Shown: in pieces, positions 25,644-35,400 of the stretch | How the letters are laid out: each line of letters opens with the position of its first letter | How positions within the stretch are numbered: the stretch's first letter is position 1 | Assembly (NCBI GenBank): GCA_977017575.1 | Contig: CDRNVI010000150.1 | Span: forward strand, 1-64,000 | DNA: 64,000 nt | Direction: 5' to 3' | Source of the DNA: Paramoeba atlantica | Taxonomy: Eukaryota; Discosea | Translations under genes and position numbers: made by a program | Notes under the pieces: generated by a model | The model's input: the letters and a program-made list of their open reading frames with translations, nothing else | Told to the model about the DNA's origin: nothing | The model's database searches: none

Positions 25644-27356
25644 TTAATCCATTCGAGGTTTTTTGAATTCAATTTCATCACCAAAACCACATTCAGCTCC
25701 AATCTTTCTCTTTTTACTTTCTCTTTCTTCTCCTTCTTCCCTTTGTTCTTCTCCTTCTTCTCTTTGTTCTTCTTTTCCATTTGATTCAATCTTTTCATTT
25801 ACATCTCGTTTTGCAGGTTTAATGGAACCATCAATGTGAATGTATTCCTATCCAAAAATTGTGTTTCAATTCTTTGGGAAATTCAACAATAATGAGAAAA
25901 AGAAAAAGAAAAACCTTAAAAAACTTCTTCACGCGTGGAGAGTAGGCAGAGTCTGCTGGTGTTTGTCCCTAAAATATTAAAAAATATTTAAAAAAGCTGA
26001 AAAAAAGAGATTCATCAAAAAAAGTGAATCAATAAATCAAAGAAGAACAGAGTTATTTTTGATTTCAGGATCAGCACCATATTCACACAAAAGTTTCACT
26101 ATCTCCAACTTACCCCCATGTGCAGCCAGATGGAGCGCAGTCCTCCCATCCTACCATTTTGGGTTGAATGAATTGTTCCCAAAGAGTACCCCAAAAACAA
26201 AGAAATGTGAAAAACCTCATTTGTTTTGTTGATTTCAACACCATTTTGTAACAAAAATAAAACAATCTCTTTGATTGTTGTATTTATTCCATAAATAGAA
26301 GTTTGGTTGAGGAGAGCCATGAGAGGAGTGCGACCCTTCAAAAAAAAAATGATTAAAAAATGACTCAAAAACACCCATTAAAAAAAAATCAAATTAGAAA
26401 ATACGTGATAGATTTCATTTACATCTGCTCCATTTTCAACTAAGATCTTAACAACTGGTAAATTAACAAACTTGGAAGCACAAACTTGATGAAGAACAGA
26501 ACTCTTTCCCTGTTTTTCCAAATTGATGGTAAATTGAAAGAAGAAAAAAAAGAAAGAAAGAAGAGAGAGGATTGTTTTGAGAAATAATTACTTTAAAAAA
26601 ATGGAAAGATAACTTGAAAAATCGATTTGATATGAGGAGAGAAAGAGAAAAAGAGAAAGAAAGAAAGAAAGAGAAACTGGCTTTGTTTGGTCCACTTTGA
26701 CTCCTTTTTCAATCAAAAATTTGGCAATTTCAAAGTCTCCTTTTTCACAAACTGAAGATAATGCAATCCTCTTTCGTGTTTGCTACATCAAATAAAAATA
26801 AACAAGAAATACTCAACAATCAAAAAATGAAAAAATATGATTAGAGAAAAAAAAGAGAGATGATTTACCGAAATTGGCTCAAGAGAAGAGCCTTTCTCAA
26901 AAAGAAATTGAACTATTTCAAGATTCCCAAATTCACAAGCAATAATCAATGGATTTGATCCATCCTTCAAAAACCATAACAACAGAGACAATCAAAATTT
27001 TTAAAATCTTTTTTTCAAAAAAAGAAAGAGGAAAAAAACCTCAGCAACAGGGCTCGCAAGTGAAGCACCATTTTCAATCAACAAAGTGATCATCTTTAAG
27101 TCTCCTTTTTCACAAGCTCTCATCAAAGGATTAATCCCTTCCTTTTCTCAAAACTTTCAGATCAATATCGCAACTCAACACACACACAGAGACAACAGAA
27201 TCATCACCAGAGAGGATGATGACAAAAAAAAGAAAAGAAGATGATCACCTGGTATCTTGGAGCTTGATTGACATCCACTCTCTGACTCAAAAGAAGTTGT
27301 TTAACTCTTTCATAATCTCCCCCTTCCACAGCTTCAAACAATTGGCGGTCTGTCAT
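25644..27356 (-). CDS. Ankyrin-repeat protein, array copy 6, internally shortened (9 exons)
   Basis: Start MTDRQLFEAVEGG at 27356, stop TAA at 25644-25646. It keeps exons 1-4 (head, NPLMRACEKGD, DGSNPLIIACEFGN, RIALSSVCEKGD) and 13-17 (GKSSVLHQVCAS, RTPLMALLNQ, GRTALHLAAHMG, GQTPADS and tail). The middle eight exons, from GGESPLW through NQSPLAL, are absent. The join lies within intron sequence near 26580, where the 5' half matches the intron before GGESPLW and the 3' half matches the intron after NQSPLAL. About 1.4 kb is missing and, because both introns are phase 0, the shortened protein stays in frame with about half the repeats. Confidence 0.82.
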
Positions 27357-27635
27357 TTCCCCTCTCTCTCTCTCTTTCTTTCTTTCTCTCTCTTTCTCTT
27401 CTCTCTTTTCTCTTTCACCAAAAATACTTGTCTTTTTTAGAGCACTAAAATTTAGCAGCTAAAATATTTTAGCTTTTTTGATTCTCTTTTTCTCTGTCCT
27501 TCTCTCTCTCTCCTTGTGATGAAATTGGCAACTTATTCTTTATTTTTCGGTTTATTCCCTCTTCCCCTCTCCCCAAATAAAATAAACAATTTCTTTTTTG
27601 AAAAAAGAAGATTTCCTTTTTCAATTTTGTGGAGG
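27357..27635. promoter_or_regulatory. Spacer upstream of ankyrin copy 6, promoter type II
   Basis: The type II block TTTTTTAGAGCACTAAAATTTA lies near 27432-27453, as before copies 2 and 4. There is no GGCAAGTTGC. Confidence 0.45.
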
Positions 27636-30521
27636 TTAATCCATTCGAGGTTTTTTGAATTCAATTTCATCACCACTAAAACCACATTCATCTCCAATCT
27701 TTCTCTTTTTACTTTCTCTTTCTTCTCCTTCTTCTCTTTGTTCTTCTCCTCCTTCTCTTTGTTCTTCTTTTCCATTTGATTCAATCTTTTCATTCCCTTC
27801 TTGTTTTGCAGGTTTAATTGAACCATCAATGTGAATGTATTCCTATCCAAAAATTGTGAAAAATTCTTTGCAAATTTCAAAAAGAATGAGAAAAAGAAAA
27901 AGAAAAACCTTCAAAAACTTCTTTACTTGTGGACAGTAGGCGGAGTCTGCTGGTGTTTGTCCCTAAAATATTAAATTAAAAAAGCTGAAAAAAAGAGATT
28001 CATCAAAAAAAGTGAAATCAAAGAAAAATGAACATAGTTATTTTTGATTTCAGGATCAGCACCATATTCACACAAAAGTTTCACTATCTCCAACATACCC
28101 TTTTGCGCAGCCAAATGAAGTGCAGTACTTCCATCCTACCATTTTGGATTGATTAATTGTTCCCAAAGAGTACCCCAAAAACAAAGAAATGTGAAAAACC
28201 TCATTTGTTTTGTTGATTTCAACACCCTTTTTCAACATAAATAAAACAATCTCGATTTCAGAATTCCAAGGTCTTTGATTGAGGAGAACCATGAGAGGAG
28301 TGCGACCCTTCAAAAAATGAACGATTAAAATGATACTCAAAAACACCCATTGAAAAAAATCAAAATAGAAAATATTGGTAGATTTCATTTACATCTGCTC
28401 CATTTTCAACTAAGATCTTAACGACTGGTAAAACAAAATAGGAATCGCAAACTTGATGAAGAATACTCTTTCCCTGTTTTCCCCAAAACCAAATTGATGG
28501 TAAATTGAAAGAAAAGAAAGAAAGAAGAGAGAGAATTGTTTTGAAGAAAGTTATCAAAAAAACCAACAAACTTGAACAACGAAATGTGCTCCATTTTGTG
28601 ATAATAATTCAACAATATCCAAATTCTTGTTTAGACATGCAATAGCCAGAGGTGATTGATCATTCTGTGGTAATGAAACTTTGTAAAAGACAAAGAGAAA
28701 AGAAATTTCAAAGTTTTTGAAAAAAGAAAAAGAAAAAGAAAAAGAAAAAAAGAGAATACAAATAGATTGTGAACTCCATTGATTGGACAATGTTTAGAAA
28801 TCAAAAATTGAGCCAAATCAAATTTCCCTTCTTTACTTGCAAAACATAAAGCTCCAACATTCAATTCCTGGTGTGTGGAAATAAAAAAAAAGGAAAAAAA
28901 GGGGGGTGGGAGTGAATTGTGAATCTTGTGTTGAAAACAGAAAAATTGTTCACAAATAATAAAAAATACCTCTTTCATATTCTCCAATAAATAAGAGATT
29001 ACATCCATGTTACCCCCTTCACATGCCAAGATAAGACCATCACTGTACCCAACTTGAAGTTGAGCACCATGTTTGGTGAAGAAAGAAACAATTTTAAGAT
29101 CTCCTATTCCACATGCAATGGAAAAAGGGGTTCTGTTATACTGTCACAATTTTGAGAGAGAAATTTTAAAATCAAATTTTTTTCATTTATCCAAATACAA
29201 TATCAAAAAGAGAAAACAGACATGATTTTCAAAATTGATTGAAGCACCTCTTTCCACCAATAAAGTAATAATATCAAAATGACCTAGCAGAGTTGCCTCA
29301 AACAAAGGTGTCCTCCCCTTTTTTTTTTCACAAAAGTTGATTTCAATAAATCATCAAAGAAATCTCAAACAAGAGAAAAGAAAAAAAGAAAAAACCCCAT
29401 TTCCTTGTTGATCAATCTGAAGATCTTCTATCTTCAAAAAAGTTTTGACAATCTCTAAATTCCCTTTTCGACAAGCGATGTGAAAGGGAGACAGTCCCTC
29501 CTAAAATGACAAAAGGACAAAATAGAATTCATAAATTCCTCTTTCTCCCCTCCCCGCTCCAACATAAATAAAAAAAGAGAGACATTCAAAAATAAAAACA
29601 TACTTTTGAAAGAATATTTGGCTGAGCACCCTTTTCAAGAAGGAAATGAACCATTTTGATATTATTCTCCAAAACTGCAATACATAAAGGACTCCAACTC
29701 TACCAAAAAGAGATGAAAATATTTAAGCAAACTTCTTTTTCAAAAACTTTGAAAGTTGAGAAAGAGAAAAAATAACAATGGGTGTGTAACAAAAAAAAAC
29801 ACTTCTTTGTAAAGAAAAGTTGATATTTGCGCCTTTGTTGATCAAAAATTGTGCCATTTCAAAATCCCCTCTTTTGCAAGCACGACACAAAGAAGTTTCT
29901 CCTTCCTGTCTCCCCCCCAAAAAATAAGAAGATTGGTAAAGATGAGTTTTGTTTTTGTGAAAACATTCAAAAAAACTGAAGAAAAAACTTTACATTTGTT
30001 GACCAATCTACCTTTGCTTTGTTATCAATCAAAAGATTTGCCATTTCAATATCTCCCCTTTCACAACAAATCCACAAAGGGCTTTTCCCCCCCTGTTCAA
30101 ACAAAATGATCATTCAAAAAAATGGAAACATGAATAACAGACAATCAATCCTCAAACTTTCTCTCTCCCAAAAAAAAAGACAAAAAAGAAAGAGAAAAAA
30201 ACTCAGCAGGAAGACTCTCAAGTGAAGCACCATTTTCAATCAACAAAGTAACCATCTTTAAGTCTCCTTTTTCACATGCTCTTATCAAAGAAGTAATCCC
30301 TTTCTTTCTCAAACTTTCAAATCAATATCACAACACACAAAGAGACAACAGAATCATCACCAGATATGAAGGTGATCATTCAAAAAAAAAGAAGAAAAGA
30401 AGAAGATGATCACCTGGCGTCTTGGAGCTTGATTGACATCAACTTTTTGATTCAAAAGAAGTTGTTTGGCCTTTTCATAATCCCCGTCTTCCACAGCATC
30501 AAATAATTGGTGATCTGCCAT
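27636..30521 (-). pseudogene. Ankyrin-repeat gene, array copy 7, probably decayed
   Basis: Start MADHQLFDAVEDGDYEKA at 30521; tail with TAA at 27636-27638. Relative to copy 2 it lacks exons 3 and 4: the intron after ITSLIRACEKGD continues near 30130 straight into the intron before the GGKSPLW exon, an in-frame loss. Two lesions concern splicing. The donor after exon 2 has lost a G (GCTGAG/TTT instead of GCTGAG/GTTT, about 30200). The donor after the GKSILHQV exon has lost its GT (about 28375), where the others read TATCAA/GTATTTTC. Read-through there meets a TGA within four codons. The remaining exons look normal, so decay is recent. Confidence 0.75.
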
Positions 30522-30827
30522 TCTCTCTCTCTCTCTTTCTCTCTCACCTCCTCCAAAAAAACACCAACAACAACCAAAAAAGAGAGAGAAAAAGATCGAA
30601 AATGGCAAGTTGCTCCTTTCTTTTGAGAAAACTAAATTTAGTCATTTTCATAATTTCCTCTTCTTTTTGATTTTCATTTTCTCTCTCTCTTTTGTCACAT
30701 TTATTTTTTATTTTTCTATTTTATTATTTTCCCCCTCTCCCCCCACCCCACCACCCCAAATAAAATAAACAATTTCTTTTTTGAAAAAGAAGATTTCCTT
30801 TTTCAATTTTGTGGAGGTAAATCCATT
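30522..30827. promoter_or_regulatory. Spacer upstream of ankyrin copy 7, promoter type I
   Basis: It contains AAAATGGCAAGTTGC at 30599-30613 followed by the CTTTCTTTTGAGAAAACTAAATTTAG block and the C-rich stretch typical of type I spacers. Confidence 0.45.
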
Positions 30828-31011
30828 CAAGGTTTTTTGAATTCAATTTCATCACCACCAAAACCACCACATTCATCTCCAATCTTTCTCTTTTTACTTT
30901 CTCTTTCTACTTTCTCTTTCTTCTCTTTCTTCTCTTTCTTTTCTTTCTTCTCCTTCTTCTCTTTGTTCTTCTTTTCCATTTGATTCAATCTTTTCATTCC
31001 CATCTCTTTTC
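30828..31011 (-). pseudogene. Remnant tail exon of an eighth ankyrin gene
   Basis: It matches the Lys/Glu-rich last exon of the other copies (gene-sense GGAAAAGAAGAACAAAG, then KKRKI, then GDEIEFKKP), ending in TGA at 30828-30830. Homology stops abruptly near 31011 within TTTCATTCCCATCTC, where the rest of the gene should begin. This is the right boundary of the array. Confidence 0.8.
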
Positions 31012-31120
31012 AAATGACTCACTCACATTTGTTCAATACTCACCACCCCCCATGTTATTTCATTTATCTGCAACATCTTCGGATTCCTTTTGAAGAGACA
31101 CCCAAAATAAAAACTCCTTG

Positions 31121-31545
31121 TGATCCCCTTTCGTTTCGTTTCAGAATACTTGGCACCACCCAATCTGAGGAACCTTTTTTATCATCCCAGAGCTAAGCAA
31201 GTTTATCCGGCGCGCCTACTTCACTGTTGTGAACTGGAGCAAGACCAAATGGCCATTGGCCAGTGGGCATTGCTCCAGGTATTATTTGAATCATCAGGCA
31301 CAGGGTTTAATTTGGGTATTGGACAGGTACTTCTTTCCCTTCTCAGAAAATATCGATTGCATCTGGTCAATGACCATACACATCAATGTTTTCAACACTT
31401 AATTAATCTTTTCTTTTGAAGAAAGGGGACCCTTTTTTTTGAATTTCAGGAGGCAACAAAAAAACCACTGTTCACATATTTGAAGCTTCCTTTACCTCAA
31501 GAACAAATTTGTCTCTGGAACCAATTGTTGCCTCTTCAATATTGA
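31121..31545 (+). CDS. Unrecognised short gene candidate, 3' exons
   Basis: After a good acceptor (TTCGTTTCGTTTCAG ending at 31141) the frame is open through 31327, giving YLAPPNLRNLFYHPRAK and later MAIGQWALLQ. A donor at GGACAG/GTACTT and an acceptor ending at 31449 lead in frame into EATKKPLFTYLKLPLPQ, closing at TGA 31543-31545. No upstream exon is identified; the 5' side abuts the ankyrin remnant, so the gene may have been truncated by the array. Codon use is less repetitive than in the neighbours. I do not recognise a family. GAGCTAAGCA at 31190 resembles a piece of 5S rRNA, but the rest does not fit. Confidence 0.35.
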
Positions 31546-32136
31546 TAATAGATCGCAGTTCTTGAGAAAAGGGAATCCTCAAAAGGAATGAGTTGATCAA
31601 GAATGGGGTGAAGGACGGACCTCAAAGTTGTACCTCCCATCCTCCACCCATGTTTCATCACAATCTGTCTCTTCCAAAAATCTGTATCAAAGATATTTTC
31701 AAAGGAGAAGAAAAGATTGAAGTCCAAAAAAAGAAAAGATAAAACAGAAAGAAAGGAAACCTGATGTGACAGTACAGTCATTTTTCCTTCCTGAAGAAAA
31801 CGAAAAAAGAGACACGAGCAATAGTTTCTTCCAATCCAAGAAAATCTTATTTCTGTTGGAAGGCTTTCTTTCTCGCAATCTGGAATCCTCGAGGTCTTTT
31901 CCTTTCTCTAGTCCCTAAATTCAAGTTTCTGTGTTCCCTTTCCTCTTTTGAGGCTGGTCCTGATTGAAGAAGATTCGATTGTCCATCAAAAATTAATTCA
32001 AACCCTTTCTTTTTTGATTTTTCTCTGAAAATTTCAGCGGAAGAAGATAATCTCTGTCTTTACCTGATGAAGAAGAGGTCTCTCCCAACCCAATAGAAAT
32101 CCCCAGAACGAGAAACCGCTGAAGGAGAAGGACCAT
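31536..32136 (-). CDS. Small gene candidate with hydrophobic N-terminus
   Basis: Exon 32064-32136 reads MVLLLQRFLVLGISIGLG then SSSS up to an excellent donor (ATCAG/GTAAAG). Exon 31959-31847 continues in phase (GPASKEEREHRNLNLG, RKRPRGFQIARKKAF) to a TAA at 31847-31849, giving 61 residues with a signal-peptide-like start and a basic tail. The same frame stays open past the TAA as DFLGLEETIAR, and two further spliced pieces (KNDCTVTSDFWKRQIV, MKHGWRMGG) run to a TGA at 31536. So it is either a 61-residue protein or a longer gene carrying one nonsense codon. No family is recognised. Confidence 0.4.
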
Positions 32137-32443
32137 CGAACAAAAAACTGAACAAACCCAAAAGGAAAAAGCGGAAAAAGCGGAAAAAATTAGCGCTCTA
32201 AAAAACGCATTTTCAAACGCATTTTTTCAAAAATCGAATTTTTTTAGGTTCCTCAAAAAATCTCTTTCCACTTCAAAAAATCTGACTCGGATTTTTTTAG
32301 GATTTACTAAGATCACCTCCTTCCCCCTCATTTGGTATCATTTAAAAGGTTCCCATTTTCTCGATTTTTTTTTTTGTTTTCTGGTTGTTGAGATTTGCGA
32401 ACACCGCCCCAATTTCTGTGGTTGTTGTTTGCTTGCTCGTTGA
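32137..32443. promoter_or_regulatory. Divergent promoter region of the giant gene
   Basis: About 300 bases between the small gene on - and the giant gene on +. They include a doubled AACGCATTTT (32203-32224), repeated GCGGAAAAA (32171-32188), and two TTTTTTTAGG boxes at about 32238 and 32292. A CTTTGTCAG acceptor-like site at 32459-32467 leaves open that the giant gene has a further upstream exon. Confidence 0.35.
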
Positions 32444-35400
32444 ATGAATTGTGTTTTTCTTTGTCAGGGGAGGAGTTCTTCTTCTCCTCCTTCTGGCTTT
32501 GCTTTTGATGGTGGCGGAGGTCAAAAACGGGGAAGAATATTCTCGTTTTTGGCTTTTGTCGTGGTGGTTGTTCTTCTGATTTCGCAAGGAGAGGGAGGTA
32601 TTTTGACCATCCAAGATAACAATCAAGATCAAGCCGCGCCAACCGCGGTCTTCTATTATCGAATTGAATCGAACGAGTCAATTCCCCAAGCGATCCTCAA
32701 TCTTCCAACTGGAAGTTGGTCTTTTCCAACGGAAGATGAACCTCTTTGTGTCTCCGATGATCCTGCTTCGTGTCCCATCACAGAGATCTCGATCACCAAT
32801 TGGTTTGTTTTTTAGATTTTTTTGTTTTTTGTTTTTCGTTTTTTTGTTTTTTTGTTTTTTTGTTTTATTCCTTTGAACAAAGCTGTTCTGTCCACCAAAA
32901 GATTTCGTGTTCATGAAAAACGTAATTATTCTCTTATCTTTTTTTTCAAAAAGGGATGACATTGAACAAGAATATTATCACCAATCGATTGAGTTTATCA
33001 CTCCATACGAAATGATTAATTTTTTGGGTTATGGTAAGTTTTTCTTTTGTGAAAAATACAATTTTTGTTCGGTTCTCAAAACAATTAATCTTCCTTTTTC
33101 CACAGTCCAATTTACTGGTGATCTCAGGAGTGTTAAAAATGACATTGGTGAGGATTTTTGATTATGAATACCTATTTTAAATATCTTGATCATTTTTTTG
33201 ATGTTTTTTTTTTAGAATCTCTTCGTTTAATGTATCGTAGTGGAACTGAAACAATCGGAGGGAATGAGTATGAAGGAAATGAAATTTCAGCAGGACCCGT
33301 CTATGTTACCGAAGATGGAATCCTTCGAAACAGTTGGGCTGTTACAACCGATCAAAGTTACGATTTCGATGAACCAGTTGAAGATTGTTCGACTTCTGCT
33401 CTTTGTCCCCTGAATACTCCAATCCCTTGTCTCCTGAATAAGGATTGTTCTGCGAACGAGTGTCCGTTGTTACCTCAATGGTGGGAAGAAGCCACTTTTT
33501 TCGATGAGTATGGGTGTTATGCTCGACAAGGAGCTGATTACAAAACTGACCCAGCCAGAGACGAAGCAGTGGTTGAAGCAATCACAGGAAGAAAACAATG
33601 TTGTTTGCCAGAGCTTCCCAATCAATTCCCAACTGAAGAGTATTATCCTTACAATAGTTATGGAGATACAAAGAAAGAAATCCCTTGTTCTTTGTTACCT
33701 TATTGTTCTGATGATGTATGGTCTGAAGATCCTTTTCATACAACGATGCCTGATGGAATGGATTATACATACTTTTATTTGGATAATGATGGTCGTATTT
33801 CGAATCTTGATCCATCAGATATTGTTGTTGAAGATGGAAGTGATTTTGTTCCTGACTTAAGAAGGAAGAAGTCTGCAATGTGTGATCCTGATATCTGGCC
33901 TCCTCGCCCTCGAAACGGACCTCGTTTGGATTTCTTCATTTCTGGGTATCGATCACTTACTGAAGAAGATTTACCTTTTCCAATCCAATGGGGAGGTACT
34001 GGTTCAAATACCATCGATGGTCTGAAACAAACAATGCAAATTGGAACAATTGGATTCAAAGACTATGTTTCTGATGATGATTGGAGTGTGAAAGCTCTTG
34101 GTTTGAATCATGGTGGAACTGGAGGAACAACAGCTGAAGAAGCACGCCAAAACCTCGTGTTGGGTCGATTAGCTCGTTTTGATACAATCGATGATTCCAA
34201 TTGGAATGGTCGTGCTCTTGGTTTGTTGAATGGTGGGACTGGAAGTCGAGAACAAGAAACTGCTCGTCGAAATTTAGGTCTTGGTCTCTCTTCTGTTGAA
34301 GGAATCGATTATGAAATTGAATTCAATCAACAAATTAGTGGTATTCAAGTGACTGTTGATGCTCTTGGTGCTCTTGCTTTTGAAGATACCATTCGGCCTG
34401 CACTTTGGAGTGGAGAGACCCTTCCTCTTGTTGATGGTGGTGTTGATGCCAGTAATGCGATGGATGCTCGTTACAATCTCCTTCTTGGTCAAATGGCTCT
34501 GTATGATTATATTGGAGATAATAATTGGATGGGACCTCCTCTTTCTGTTGCGAATGGAGGAACTGGTTCAACTTCTGTTGAAGAGATTGGTGATACTCTT
34601 GAACTTGGAGATTTAGCTTATCTCGATTATGCAACAGATTTTGTGTGGGGTGGGGATCCTTTAAGTATTGAAAATGGTGGAGTTGAAGCTACCAATGTTA
34701 TTGATTCTCGTTTCAATCTTCTTCTTGGAGCTCTTGCGACTTTTGATTATGTTGGAAATGAACAATGGTTAGGACCTCCTCTTTCCATTGAAAATGGAGG
34801 AACTGGTGCGAACACTCTCGAACAAGCTGTTGATAATTTCGAACTTGGTCAAATGGCTTTTGTGGATGGAGTTGCTGATTATCTTTGGTCTGGTGATTCT
34901 CTCACAATGGTCAATGGGGGTCTTGAAGCAAACAATGCGATTGATTCTCGTTTCAATCTTCTTCTTGGTCATTTGTCAACTCTCGATTATGTTGGGAATG
35001 AACAATGGCTTGGATCTCCTCTTTCGATTGAAAATGGAGGAACTGGAGCAAATACTTTCGAACAAGTTGTTGATAACTTTGAATTGGGAGAACTTGCCTT
35101 TTTGGATGTCGTTGGAGATTCATTATGGAGTGGTGATTCTCTTAGTATTGAAAATGGTGGGTTCGATGCATCCAATGTGATTGATGCTCGTTACAATCTT
35201 CTTCTTGGTTATTTATCAACTCTCGATGCTGTTGGAAATGACCAATGGCTTGGAGCTCCTCTTTCAATCGAAAATGGAGGAACTGGAGCCAACACTTTTG
35301 AAGAAGCTGTTGATAATTTCGAGTTGGGAGAACTTGCCTTTTTGGATGTTGTTAGAGATTCATTATGGAGTGGTGATTCTCTTAGTATCGAAAATGGAGG

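Noticed and set aside
31142-31260. Possible 5S rRNA because of GAGCTAAGCA
   Set aside because: Only about nine bases match; the other conserved 5S boxes and the terminal stem are absent.
31847-31849. TAA read as glutamine (alternative genetic code, as in some oxymonads and ciliates)
   Set aside because: Gln in the long certain coding exons (giant gene, NHL and RasGEF genes) is written CAA or CAG, and I saw no in-frame TAA or TAG in them.
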